Shown: positions 1 to 8,306 of the stretch, one piece after another | Layout: the number at the start of each line of letters is the position of its first letter | Position numbering within the stretch: position 1 is the stretch's first letter | Source of the DNA: UBA5070 sp035352895 | GTDB lineage: Bacteria > Fibrobacterota > Fibrobacteria > UBA5070 | Length of the DNA stretch: 64,000 nt | Direction: 5' to 3' | Assembly (NCBI GenBank): GCA_035352895.1 | Contig: DAOPYN010000014.1 | Coordinates: 4,161-68,160 of the forward strand | The notes under the pieces: generated by a model | The model's database searches: none | Seen by the model: the letters and a program-made list of their open reading frames with translations, nothing else | Told to the model about the DNA's origin: nothing | Program-made: the position numbers and the translations under genes

Positions 1-321
1 TTGCGCCCCCGCGTGGACGGGCGGATGAACATGGTGATCTCCAAGCCGTTCTTCCTGGAGTTCACGAGCCTGGGCATCGACAAGAAGCACAGCCTGCAAC
101 GGCTGGCCGAACGCCTCTCGGTGAAGTCCTCCGAAGTGATGGCCGTGGGCGACAGCTACAACGACCTGGGAATGCTCGACTGGGCGGGCCTGGGCGTCTG
201 CATGGCCAACGGCCCCCAGGCCGTGCGCGACGCGGCCGACCACGTGACCGCCTCCAACATGGACGACGGCGTGGCCATGGCGGTGGAGCGCTTCGTGTTC
301 GACGAAGGCCCGGAAGCCTAA
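1..321 (+). CDS. HAD-family (Cof-type) phosphatase, C-terminal fragment
   Basis: The reading frame is open from the first base, so the N-terminus, with the catalytic DxD motif, lies outside the window. The visible 106 residues match the end of Cof-type HAD hydrolases: a substrate-proximal Lys in GIDKKHSL, the motif IV acidic signature GDSYNDLGML, then a GVCMANG turn and an ASNMDDGVA tail. Members of this family dephosphorylate small sugar phosphates or nucleotides in the cytoplasm; the substrate cannot be told from this part. The stop overlaps the convergent CheX-like gene by a few bases. Family assignment is confident; specificity is unknown. Confidence 0.85.
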   Translation: MRPRVDGRMNMVISKPFFLEFTSLGIDKKHSLQRLAERLSVKSSEVMAVGDSYNDLGMLDWAGLGVCMANGPQAVRDAADHVTASNMDDGVAMAVERFVFDEGPEA

Positions 322-1001
322 TCCACCGTCGATCCGCTGGATTCGAGCATGTCGTGGACCTCCCGGAGGACCGTCTCGGCCTGGCTCACCAGGTAGGGAT
401 CCAGCAGGCCCCGATGGGAGGGTCCGACGAGTTCGGCCAGGACCCGGTAGCAGATCGCCATCTCCTCCTTGGCCCTGTCGAGATCTTCCATCACCCGAAC
501 CAGCTTCTTCTCCAGATCGTCACCGGCCAGATCCAGCACCAGGCAGCAGTCGATGGAACCGGACTCCGATCGCAAGGTGACCGTTCCGCTGGGGACCTCG
601 GGAGAATCCAGTTCGCCGTACAGGACCATCGGGGGATGGTAGGTGAGCCGTCCGTAGACTTCCTCCACCTTGGGGATGGCCATGCCCACGGCGGTGTTCA
701 AGACCTCCTTGAGCAACCCTCCGAACTCCCTGCGCTGTTCCTTCAGTTCGGCGGCGGACATCCCTTCGCTCCAGACTCCGATCAGACCCGCGGCGGTCTC
801 CTCCTCGAGGTTGATCACGTAGTCGCCCTGGATGCGCCCGGTGAAGTGGATCATGACCACCACCGGCCGACGCGGCGCGAAGGGGTGGTCGTCGCACACG
901 GAACTGTCCAGGACGATCTCGATCCCCAGCATGTCCCGAAAGCAGTCCCTCACGCACTCGGCGAACCTCGTGGTCTGGCTGGAAAGGAAATCTCGGCACA
1001 T
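318..1001 (-). CDS. CheX-like chemotaxis phosphatase domain protein
   Basis: The protein has about 227 residues if started at the second in-frame ATG (1001), which places MCRDFLSS at the N-terminus; an upstream ATG at 1031 adds ten residues of unlikely sequence. The first 150 residues resemble CheX/CheC-type CheY-P phosphatases: a beta strand with GDYVINLEEETA, then an acidic helix and KEVLNTAVGMAIP, matching the family's E-x2-N signature. The remainder is helical and acidic and is not recognised. No other chemotaxis or flagellar genes are nearby, so it may act on an orphan response regulator. It ends against the HAD gene, tail to tail. Confidence 0.6.
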   Translation of the reverse strand: MCRDFLSSQTTRFAECVRDCFRDMLGIEIVLDSSVCDDHPFAPRRPVVVMIHFTGRIQGDYVINLEEETAAGLIGVWSEGMSAAELKEQRREFGGLLKEVLNTAVGMAIPKVEEVYGRLTYHPPMVLYGELDSPEVPSGTVTLRSESGSIDCCLVLDLAGDDLEKKLVRVMEDLDRAKEEMAICYRVLAELVGPSHRGLLDPYLVSQAETVLREVHDMLESSGSTVD

Positions 1002-1147
1002 GGCTGCCCCCCATCGACGACCAGGCCCCACCCACCGAAGACGATGGATCCACCGGCGGGACGGAGGTCTCTATCGGAGAGCATATATTCCCGCCGCCTC
1101 CGGACACAATAGCCCAGGCGTGGATAAACTATCCGGAGCCGACCGGT

Positions 1148-1915
1148 TTACCGCGAACGACGCCTTCGTGGAGGACCCGCCGGCTCTCCCGCGGGGGCTC
1201 GGGGTCCGGCCCGCGACGCGTCGTTTTCCGTCACATCGGGATCCGCCGCGCCTTTCCGTTCCAGCCCAGCGAACCACGCATCCAGCATCCCCTCGATGAA
1301 CGCCGCCTTCGATTCCTTCGTGGCGAGGTCCAGCCCCATCGTCCGGTGGGGAAGCAGGATTTCCATCGCGAGCCCCGCGATGCTCACCATGAGCCCCGTG
1401 GCCAAAGTCAAGGAGGGAACCCGAAGTCGGTTGATCTCGCCCCGTTCCACTCCCGCATCCAGGATCCCGGCGAGGATCGCGATGTTGGAGGCCACCCGCT
1501 CCCGGAGGATCTCGCCCACCATTCCCTGGTCCTGGAGGGCTTTGCGGAACCACGGGGCGATGGGCTGGATGGGCTCGAAGAGCGCCTCCATCCAGGTCTG
1601 GAGGAAATGGCGGACGCGGTCGCGCACCGTGCCATCCATCCGGGCCGCCTGGTCCAGGATCGCCCGCACGCGGCCCGCGTTGTGGTCGGCCAGGGCGGTG
1701 AACAGCCCCTCCTTGCTCCCGAAGTAGTAGTAGACCAACGCAGGATTGGTGGAAGACTCGCGGGCGATGTCGCGGATGGAAGTGCCATCGAAGCCGGACG
1801 TCCCCACCAGCTTGTGGGTGGCCTCCAGGATCCTCACGCGGGTGTCCTCCGCCGGCTCGGCAGGCTCGGACGTGGACCCGCGGACGGACCTGGACTTCCT
1901 GTGGATGCCGGACAT
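1148..1915 (-). CDS. TetR/AcrR-family transcriptional regulator
   Basis: The protein has 255 residues with a TetR helix-turn-helix at about residues 26-70: RILEATHKLVGTSGFDGTS leads into IRDIARESSTNPALVYYYF, then SKEGLFTAL. The C-terminal ligand domain has no diagnostic motif, and the last 30 residues form a disordered Arg/Pro tail. It is transcribed away from a six-gene efflux operon, and two operator-like palindromes lie between the two starts, so it probably represses the pump and itself until an effector binds. The start is 6 bases after a TAATTT hexamer, suggesting a leaderless transcript. Confidence 0.9.
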   Translation of the reverse strand: MSGIHRKSRSVRGSTSEPAEPAEDTRVRILEATHKLVGTSGFDGTSIRDIARESSTNPALVYYYFGSKEGLFTALADHNAGRVRAILDQAARMDGTVRDRVRHFLQTWMEALFEPIQPIAPWFRKALQDQGMVGEILRERVASNIAILAGILDAGVERGEINRLRVPSLTLATGLMVSIAGLAMEILLPHRTMGLDLATKESKAAFIEGMLDAWFAGLERKGAADPDVTENDASRAGPRAPAGEPAGPPRRRRSR

Positions 1916-1924
1916 GCAGGAAAA

Positions 1925-1940
1925 TTAACCGCCCGTTCAA
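1925..1940. promoter_or_regulatory. Candidate TetR operator 1
   Basis: The sequence TTAACCGCCCGTTCAA, read on the minus strand, is TTGAACGGGCGGTTAA. It matches the layout of operator 2 (TTAAAC-N4-GTTTAA) with two half-site changes. It overlaps the presumed -10 hexamer of the tetR gene (TAATTT on the minus strand, 1922-1927), a position that would give autorepression. Binding is inferred from the shared symmetry and location. Confidence 0.5.
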
Positions 1941-1947
1941 AAATCCT

Positions 1948-1976
1948 TTGGCGATCGCCCTCGGCCAGGATAGTTT
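1948..1976 (+). promoter_or_regulatory. Candidate sigma-70 promoter of the efflux operon
   Basis: A -35-like TTGGCG at 1948-1953 and a -10-like TAGTTT at 1971-1976 are separated by exactly 17 bases. The predicted start site falls near 1983, inside operator 2. The promoter is flanked by the two palindromes, and the first gene has an AGGAG ribosome-binding site about 5-9 bases before its ATG at 2049. Confidence 0.5.
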
Positions 1977-1977
1977 G

Positions 1978-1993
1978 TTAAACATTCGTTTAA
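1978..1993. promoter_or_regulatory. Candidate TetR operator 2
   Basis: A perfect inverted repeat, TTAAACATTCGTTTAA (6-base arms, 4-base spacer), covers the predicted transcription start of the efflux operon. The centres of the two operators are 53 bases apart, about five helical turns, so two regulator dimers could lie on the same DNA face. This is typical TetR-family operator geometry; binding itself is inferred. Confidence 0.6.
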
Positions 1994-2048
1994 ACAATCC
2001 CACCTCCCTCAACTTCCCGCCCCCCGGGAAGGGCACGCAGGAGCGCAT

Positions 2049-3038
2049 ATGGCCAAGACCCCACGAAATGCAGGAACCCTCCTGGCCACCTTGGCCGGCG
2101 CGGCCCTGCTGGCAGGATGCAAGGGCGAGCTCGGACCGCATTCCGGTTCCGGTACACTGGAATTGCGCGAGGCCCGCCTGGGCGCCCAGGTCCCCGGAGT
2201 GGTTCTTTCCGTGCGGGTGGAGGAGGGCGATTCGGCGGCGACCGGCGACACCCTAGTGGTTCTGGACACCATCGCCCGCGCCATCCAACGCGACCAGGCC
2301 CGGGCCGCCGCGCTGGCCGCCCGCGCCCAGTGGGAACAGGTCGCGCGCGGCAGCCGCGCCGAGGACATCGGGCAGGCCCAGGCCCAGAAGGAAGTGGCCC
2401 GCGCCCAGCTCTCGGGCGCCCAGGACAATTTCCAGCGCATCCAGGGGCTGGCATCCCAGGGTGCCGCGACACCCGCGCAGCTGGAGTCCGCCCGCGCCCA
2501 GCTGGCCTCCTCGCAGGCCCAGCTGAAGGCCTTGGAAGCCACGGCGGATCGGCTCGTGAAGGGCAGCCGCGTCGAGGAGATCACCCGGGCACGCGCCCTG
2601 TGGGAACAGGCGGAAGCCGCTCTGCGCGCCGCCCAGGACCAGCTGGACCGTTCCGTGGTCCGCGCACCCGCGGGCCCCGAGGGGCGATGGATCGTCGCCG
2701 AGCGACTGGTGGAGCCGGGAGAGATGGTCCAGCCCGGTGGACAGGTCGTGTCGCTGGCCGATCCCGGCCGGGCGGAGCTTCGCATCTACCTGGGCGAAAC
2801 CGCCGTGGCCAAGGTGAGGATCGGGGCCAAGGCTTCCGTGTTCCTGGATTCGGACCCCTCCACCGCCATTCCCGCGACGGTCGCGAGCGTCGCCAAGTCC
2901 GCCGAGTTCACCCCCAAGAACGTCCAGACCAGCGGAGAGCGGGCCAAGCTCGTGTACGCGGTGGTGCTGCGCGTGGCCAATCCCGGCGACCTGAAGTCGG
3001 GCATGCCCGCGGTGGGATCGATCGAGGTCGGAAATTGA
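2049..3038 (+). CDS. HlyD/YbhG-like membrane-fusion lipoprotein of an ABC efflux pump
   Basis: The 329-residue protein starts with a lipoprotein signal ending LLAGC (Cys near residue 24), placing it on the periplasmic face of the inner membrane. A biotinyl-lipoyl-like segment (APGVVLSVRVEEGDSAATGDTL type) is followed by a long Ala/Gln-rich coiled-coil hairpin at about residues 85-210 and a beta-barrel domain with WIVAERLVEPGEMV. This is the YbhG/HlyD-type adaptor that joins an inner-membrane ABC transporter to TolC. It is the first gene of the operon, overlapping the next start by four bases. The substrate is unknown; in the Ybh family, drugs and other organic compounds are exported. Confidence 0.9.
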   Translation: MAKTPRNAGTLLATLAGAALLAGCKGELGPHSGSGTLELREARLGAQVPGVVLSVRVEEGDSAATGDTLVVLDTIARAIQRDQARAAALAARAQWEQVARGSRAEDIGQAQAQKEVARAQLSGAQDNFQRIQGLASQGAATPAQLESARAQLASSQAQLKALEATADRLVKGSRVEEITRARALWEQAEAALRAAQDQLDRSVVRAPAGPEGRWIVAERLVEPGEMVQPGGQVVSLADPGRAELRIYLGETAVAKVRIGAKASVFLDSDPSTAIPATVASVAKSAEFTPKNVQTSGERAKLVYAVVLRVANPGDLKSGMPAVGSIEVGN

Positions 3039-3973
3039 CTCCTGCGGCGCAGTTCGTGGGGGTCGGGCACCGGTACGACCTCCGCAAGCCCGACGAGGCG
3101 CTCAAAGGCGTGACGTTTTCCGTCCCGCATGGCGGGATGTTCGGGTTGGTCGGGCCCGACGGCGCGGGCAAGACCACGCTCCTGCGCGCGCTGTGCCACC
3201 TGCACGAACCCGAAAGGGGCGAAGTCCTCCTGTTCGGGAAGCCCGTGGCCGCCAACAGCGGGATGGTCCGCTCCCAGCTGGGATACCTGGCCCAGAGGTT
3301 TTCGCTCTACGGCGACCTCACGGTGGACGAGAACATCTCGTTCTTCGGCGATCTCTACGGAGTGCCCGACGCGCCGGGGCGCGGACGCGAACTGCTGGCC
3401 CGCATGGGAATGGAGCGCTTCGGCAGCCGCATGTCGGCACAGCTTTCCGGCGGCATGAAGCAGAAGCTCGCCCTGACCATCGCGCTTCTGCACCGCCCCC
3501 GGATCCTGGTCCTGGACGAACCCACCAACGGGGTGGATCCGGTGAGCCGGCGCGAGTTCTGGGCCGTGCTGGGGGATCTCGTGTCGGAAGGCATGACGGT
3601 CCTGGCGAGCACCCCGTACATGGACGAGGCCTCGCGATGCCATCGCGTGGGACTGCTCCACGAAGGTCGCCTCCTGTGCGAAGGAACCGTGGACGAACTC
3701 GCCGACCGCACCGGCGCGATGCTCCTGGAGTTGATCCCCTCCGATCCTCGCCGGGCCTTCAAGACGCTGTCGGCGCTTCCCGAGGCGGCCACCCTACAGA
3801 TGCGCGGCGAGCGCATCGAGATCCTCGCCGACGATCCCGGGGCGCTCCGCTCGAGGATCGAACCGATCCTGTCCTCCCGGGGAATGGACGTGGTCGAATG
3901 GCGCGTCCGCAAACCCGACCTGGAAAACGCGTTCCTGGAACTCCTCCGCCGAGAGGCCCTGCATGACAACTGA
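3035..3973 (+). CDS. ABC transporter ATP-binding subunit 1 (YbhF-like)
   Basis: The start is taken as TTG at 3035, which shares bases with the TGA of the upstream gene (TTGA) and follows GAGGTCGGA. The product has about 312 residues and one complete nucleotide-binding domain: Walker A GPDGAGKTT, Q-loop YLAQRFSLY, signature LSGGMKQK, Walker B ILVLDEP. The H-loop position reads STPYMDEA, with Thr-Pro where His is expected, a known variation in the first half of YbhF-type ATPases. E. coli YbhF is a fused tandem ATPase; here the two halves are separate genes. The end overlaps the tolC-like start by 11 bases. Confidence 0.9.
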   Translation: MTPAAQFVGVGHRYDLRKPDEALKGVTFSVPHGGMFGLVGPDGAGKTTLLRALCHLHEPERGEVLLFGKPVAANSGMVRSQLGYLAQRFSLYGDLTVDENISFFGDLYGVPDAPGRGRELLARMGMERFGSRMSAQLSGGMKQKLALTIALLHRPRILVLDEPTNGVDPVSRREFWAVLGDLVSEGMTVLASTPYMDEASRCHRVGLLHEGRLLCEGTVDELADRTGAMLLELIPSDPRRAFKTLSALPEAATLQMRGERIEILADDPGALRSRIEPILSSRGMDVVEWRVRKPDLENAFLELLRREALHDN

Positions 3974-5279
3974 TCTCCTGTTCGCACTCCTGGCGCTGCC
4001 GGTGGCTGTTTCGGGGCAGGTCCGGAATCTGTCCATGGCCGAGTGCCAACGCATGGCCGCATCCCGCGACCCCCAGACGCGCTCCGATTCGCTCTCGGGC
4101 GAGGCATCGGCTCTCCAGGAGAGGAGCCTGGCCTCCGCCTGGAAGCCCTCCGTGAACGCGAGCCTTTCGTACAACCGGCTGTCCGAACTCGACCCCTCGG
4201 GGATCGATCTTCCCTTTCCCGCCGCCATGGGGGGACCCAGGAAGATGGTGATCTCCCCGGACATCCCCAACCAGTACGGCGCGACCCTGCGGGTGGACCA
4301 GCTGTTGTGGGACGGAGGCCGCAACTCCCGGCAGAGGGGTTCGGCGCGGCACGAACGGGAAGCGTGGGGCGCGGCCCGGGAGAAGAATGGACGCGAACTG
4401 GCAAGCAAGGTGGCCGTCGCCTACTGGAACCTGGGCGCCGCCCAGGCCGCCCTGGAAGCCGCCAAGCGGGCTGGTGCCCGCGCCGATTCGCAGGCGACCC
4501 TGGCCGTGGCCTCCTTCCGCCAAGGCACCGCCCTGGAGCAGGACACCCTGCAGGCGCGGCTGCGCACGCGGCAGATCGAGCTTTCGATCGAGCAGGCACA
4601 GGCCTCGCGCGAATTCGCCCTCCAGACCCTCCAGGTGGCCATGGGCGAACCGCTGGCCCTCGATTGCCGGGCTTCCGATCCCCTGGAACCGCTGGCACCG
4701 ATCCCCGCCCAGCCCGACGCCGAACGCCCCGAACTGCGCCAGGCCAGGGAGCAGATTCTGTCCGCCCAGGAAGGGCTGGAGGCATCCAGGGCCGGATACT
4801 GGCCCGTCGTGCAGGCGTCGGCGCAGTACGACATCCAGAATCCAAACCAACGGATGGTACCCGCCCACGACGCGTTCGACGCCACCTGGCGCGTCGGCGC
4901 GAACGCGACCTGGAACCTCTACCGAGGCGGTGCGGACGATCTGGCAGTGCGGCGCTCCGCGCTGGCGATCCAGCAGGCGCGGCTGCGCGAAACGGCCCTG
5001 GGCGACGCGATCGGACAGGAAGTGCTCCGGCGAGGGACGGAGCTCCGGCTGGCCCGCCGGCGCCGCGGGATCGCGGAGCGGAACCTCCCGCTGGCCAGGC
5101 GCGACCTGGAACTCGCCGTCCTTCGTTCCCAGGCCGGCACGGCGCTGCGCCTGGAGGCCATCGATCGCGCTTCGGCGCTCTCGCAGGCGGAATCGGACCT
5201 GGCACAGGCCATCGCATCGGAGAACATCGCGATCCTGAACCTTTCCATCGCCCGAGGCGAGGCCCCCCGGTGGAAGTGA
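3963..5279 (+). CDS. TolC-family outer-membrane efflux protein
   Basis: The 438-residue product has an N-terminal signal peptide (cleavage near VSGQ) followed by the duplicated helical arrangement of TolC proteins: two long Ala/Gln/Arg-rich coiled-coil regions (about 60-210 and 260-430), each with a short beta-rich stretch (NASLSYNRLSEL, QASAQYDIQNPN). It would form the trimeric outer-membrane duct for the pump encoded around it. An outer-membrane channel inside the operon indicates a dedicated exporter rather than one sharing a common TolC. The next ATPase gene starts ten bases before its stop. Confidence 0.9.
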   Translation: MTTDLLFALLALPVAVSGQVRNLSMAECQRMAASRDPQTRSDSLSGEASALQERSLASAWKPSVNASLSYNRLSELDPSGIDLPFPAAMGGPRKMVISPDIPNQYGATLRVDQLLWDGGRNSRQRGSARHEREAWGAAREKNGRELASKVAVAYWNLGAAQAALEAAKRAGARADSQATLAVASFRQGTALEQDTLQARLRTRQIELSIEQAQASREFALQTLQVAMGEPLALDCRASDPLEPLAPIPAQPDAERPELRQAREQILSAQEGLEASRAGYWPVVQASAQYDIQNPNQRMVPAHDAFDATWRVGANATWNLYRGGADDLAVRRSALAIQQARLRETALGDAIGQEVLRRGTELRLARRRRGIAERNLPLARRDLELAVLRSQAGTALRLEAIDRASALSQAESDLAQAIASENIAILNLSIARGEAPRWK

Positions 5280-6037
5280 CCGCCCCGCCACCGGCCATCG
5301 AGGCACGCGGCCTGGTGCGCCGCTTCGGCGACTTCACCGCGGTCGACGACGTGTCGTTTTCCGTCGCCAAGGGCGAGGTCTTCGGATTCCTGGGACCCAA
5401 CGGGTCGGGGAAGTCCACCACCATCCGCATGCTGACGGGAATCCTCCAACCCAGCGGCGGCAGCGCCCGGGTCGCGGGATTCGAGGTGGCCACCCAGTCG
5501 CGCCGGATCAAGTTCCGCATCGGCTACATGAGCCAGAAGTTCAGCCTCTACGAGGACATGACCGTCCGCGAGAACCTCGAGTTCTTCGCGGCGATCTATC
5601 GCCTGGAACGCCGGCGCGCCAAGGAACGCGTGGAGTGGGCCATCGAGGAATCCGGACTCTCGCCGCAGGCCGGGACCCTGACCCGCGAGCTGCCCGGCGG
5701 CTTCCGCCAGAGGTTGGCGCTTTCCTGCTCGCTCATGCACGAGCCGGAAATCCTCTTCCTGGACGAACCGACATCGGGAGTGGATCCGGTCGCGCGCCGC
5801 CGCTTCTGGGACACCATCTACCGCCTGACCCGCACGGGCGTGACGGTTCTCGTCACCACGCACTTCCTGGAGGAATCCGAGTTCTGCGACCGCGTGGGCA
5901 TGATCCTGGACGGGAAGCTCGTGGCGATCGGGTCGCCGCGCCAGCTCAAGCGCGGGGTGTTCCCGGGACTCGCGCAAGAACCCACCATGGACGACGTCTT
6001 CGTGGAACTCGTGCGCCGGGGGAGGCCCGCATCATGA
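5270..6037 (+). CDS. ABC transporter ATP-binding subunit 2 (YbhF C-half-like)
   Basis: The start is GTG at 5270, preceded at good spacing by GAGGCGAGG; GTG at 5276, overlapping the upstream TGA as GTGA, is an alternative. The 255-residue domain contains Walker A GPNGSGKST, Q-loop YMSQKFSLY, a degenerate signature LPGGFRQR (Pro for Ser), Walker B ILFLDEP and the switch His in VTTHFLEE. The loss of the signature Ser in this half and of the switch His in the other suggests one competent and one degenerate ATP site in the heterodimer. The end overlaps the permease start (ATGA). Confidence 0.9.
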   Translation: MEVTAPPPAIEARGLVRRFGDFTAVDDVSFSVAKGEVFGFLGPNGSGKSTTIRMLTGILQPSGGSARVAGFEVATQSRRIKFRIGYMSQKFSLYEDMTVRENLEFFAAIYRLERRRAKERVEWAIEESGLSPQAGTLTRELPGGFRQRLALSCSLMHEPEILFLDEPTSGVDPVARRRFWDTIYRLTRTGVTVLVTTHFLEESEFCDRVGMILDGKLVAIGSPRQLKRGVFPGLAQEPTMDDVFVELVRRGRPAS

Positions 6038-7173
6038 GAGGCTTCCTGCGGCGCACGCGCGCCATGGCCGTGAAGGAGTTCAAGCAGTCGTTCCGCGACC
6101 GGCTGACCCTGGCCGCCTACCTGTTCCTCCCGGTGTTCCTGCTCCTCCTGTTCGGATACGCGTTGTCGTTCGACGTCGAGCACGTGAAGCTCGCGGTCTG
6201 GGACGCGGACCATACCCGCGCCAGCCGCGACCTGGCGCGATCGTTCACCTCCACGGAAGCCTTCGACCGCGTCGCCGACATCCGGTCCCTCTCCCAGGCC
6301 GACAGCCTGGTCATGGAGGGCGCGGCCACCGCCGTCCTGTGCATCCCGGAAGGCTACTCCCGGGACCTGGCCGCCAACCGCACGGCCCAGGTCGGATTCC
6401 TGCTGGACGGCGCCGACGCCAACCAGGGCGCGCAGGCGCTGGGCTACGCGCAGGGACTGGTGCGACGCTCCGACCTGGACATCAAGATCCGCCAGCTCGA
6501 CCGCCAGGGGCGCGGATTCCAAGCGCCGGTGGAAACACGCCTGGAAGTGCTGTACAACCCCCAGCTGGAGACCCGTCTCTTCATGATCCCCGGCCTGATG
6601 GCGTACATCCTGACCATCACCGCGGTGATCTCCACCGTGATCGCCATCGTTCGGGAACGGGAACGCGGGAACTTCGAGCAGCTGCAGGTCTCGCCGGTGC
6701 GCCCCATCGAGATCATCCTGGGCAAGCTCGCGCCGTACCTGTGCCTTTCCGCGCTGGTGGCCGCCATGATCGTGGTGGGATCCGTGGCGCTCTTCGGGAT
6801 GCCCCTCAACGGCAGCGTGGGCGCGCTGGTGTTCGTGATCCTCCTGTTCCTGGTCACCGCCTCCGCGCAGGGAATGTTCCTTTCCACGCTCTCCGACAGG
6901 CAGGAGACCGCCTTCAGCTTCGCGGCGCTTCTGACCATGCTTCCTTCCGTGATGCTTTCCGGTTTCATCTATCCCATCCGCAACATGCCCGCGCTCCTGC
7001 AGGCGGTCACCTGGCTCTTTCCGGGACGCTACCTGATCAGCGCGCTGCGGGCACTGATGCTGCGCGACGGCACCGACATCCTCACCATCTGGCGCGAGGT
7101 CGCGGCCCTTTCCGCCTACACCGCCGTGGTGATGTTCTTCGCCCTCAAGCGGCTGGGAAGGATCCTCAAGTGA
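6034..7173 (+). CDS. ABC-2 type permease (YbhS/YbhR-like), first copy
   Basis: ATG at 6034 overlaps the preceding TGA. The 379-residue inner-membrane protein has the ABC-2 layout: one N-terminal transmembrane helix (about 28-48), a large periplasmic domain of about 130 residues with a VAVWDAD-type strand, then five C-terminal helices ending near the C-terminus. The ERERGNFEQLQVSPV motif before the third helix is characteristic of ABC-2 permeases. It would dimerise with the following gene product to form the transport path. Confidence 0.9.
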   Translation: MRGFLRRTRAMAVKEFKQSFRDRLTLAAYLFLPVFLLLLFGYALSFDVEHVKLAVWDADHTRASRDLARSFTSTEAFDRVADIRSLSQADSLVMEGAATAVLCIPEGYSRDLAANRTAQVGFLLDGADANQGAQALGYAQGLVRRSDLDIKIRQLDRQGRGFQAPVETRLEVLYNPQLETRLFMIPGLMAYILTITAVISTVIAIVRERERGNFEQLQVSPVRPIEIILGKLAPYLCLSALVAAMIVVGSVALFGMPLNGSVGALVFVILLFLVTASAQGMFLSTLSDRQETAFSFAALLTMLPSVMLSGFIYPIRNMPALLQAVTWLFPGRYLISALRALMLRDGTDILTIWREVAALSAYTAVVMFFALKRLGRILK

Positions 7174-8303
7174 ACCTGCAGGTCGTCGGCGCCTTCGTGC
7201 GCAAGGAATTGTCGCAGATCCTCCGCGATCCCCGCATGCGCGGCATCACCATGTTCATGCCGGTGGTCCAGCTCCTGCTCCTGGTGTCCGCCGCCCGGCT
7301 GGACCTCCAGCACGCCCCCGTGGCGATCCTGGACCTGGATCGAACCTCGGAAAGCCGCGGCCTCGCCCAGCGCGTGGCGGCCAGCCCGTTCTTCGAGGTG
7401 CGACACGATCTGTCTTCGCACTCCGAGGTGGAACCCCTGCTGCGCGAGGGTCGCGTGGTGGCTGTCCTGGAGATCCCCGGGGATTTCGCCCGCGAGCTCG
7501 CCGCGGGACGCACCGCCGAGGTGGGCGTGATCCTGGACGGGTCCGACGCCAACACCGCCGGCCTGGTCGGGAACTACCTCTCCGGGATCGCCCAGGACAT
7601 GGGCATGTCCAGGCTCATGGTGCGCCAGCGCAAGCTCCTGGGTGAACCCGCTTTTCCGGGGGTGGAGCTGCGGTCGCGCGTCTGGTTCAATCCCGAGCTG
7701 GAGAGCAAGTGGTTCATGGTGCCGGCCGTGCTCGCCATGACCATCTTCCTGACCACCATCATGGCCAGCTCCAACGCGATCGCGAAGGAGCGCGAGATCG
7801 GCACCCTGGAACAGCTGGTGGTGACCCCGCTGCGCGGTTGGGAGCTCGCCATCGGGAAGGTCGCCCCGTACTTCCTGACCAGCACCTTCGTGGTGACGCT
7901 GGTGCTCGTGTCCGCGTGGCTCGTCTTCGGCGTGAAGCCGCTGGGAAGCCTGCTCCAGCTGTATCCCGCGGTCTGGCTGTTCCTGTTCAGCTCCCTGGGG
8001 ATCGGGCTTCTGATCAGCACCTTCGCCCGGACCCAGCAGCAGGCCATGGTGGTGGCCTCGTTCTTCATGATGCCGCTGATGATCTACCTGTCCGGATTCA
8101 CCTTCCCCATCCGGAACATGCCGACCTGGCTGCAGAACCTGACCTACCTGATCCCGCTGCGCTACTTCCTGGTGCTGATCCGCGGCATCTACCTGAAGGG
8201 GACCGGCTTCATGGACCTCTGGCAGCAGTGGGCGATGGTGGCGGGCTACGGGATCGGCGTGATGGGCCTGGCCATCTGGAGGCTGGACCGGCAGCTGAGG
8301 TGA
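7170..8303 (+). CDS. ABC-2 type permease (YbhR-like), second copy
   Basis: GTG at 7170 overlaps the preceding stop as GTGA. The 377-residue protein is a diverged paralogue of the upstream permease with the same one-plus-five helix arrangement and the conserved KEREIGTLEQLVVTPL loop. The last operon gene stops only three bases from the convergent histidine kinase, and no terminator hairpin is visible, so read-through into antisense is possible. Confidence 0.9.
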   Translation: MNLQVVGAFVRKELSQILRDPRMRGITMFMPVVQLLLLVSAARLDLQHAPVAILDLDRTSESRGLAQRVAASPFFEVRHDLSSHSEVEPLLREGRVVAVLEIPGDFARELAAGRTAEVGVILDGSDANTAGLVGNYLSGIAQDMGMSRLMVRQRKLLGEPAFPGVELRSRVWFNPELESKWFMVPAVLAMTIFLTTIMASSNAIAKEREIGTLEQLVVTPLRGWELAIGKVAPYFLTSTFVVTLVLVSAWLVFGVKPLGSLLQLYPAVWLFLFSSLGIGLLISTFARTQQQAMVVASFFMMPLMIYLSGFTFPIRNMPTWLQNLTYLIPLRYFLVLIRGIYLKGTGFMDLWQQWAMVAGYGIGVMGLAIWRLDRQLR

Positions 8304-8306
8304 CCG

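Noticed and set aside
2117..3034. Long open frame running in frame with the first ATPase gene through the HlyD gene
   Set aside because: The translation is Arg/Gly/Pro-rich and overlaps the whole HlyD gene in another frame; the ATPase begins at TTG 3035.
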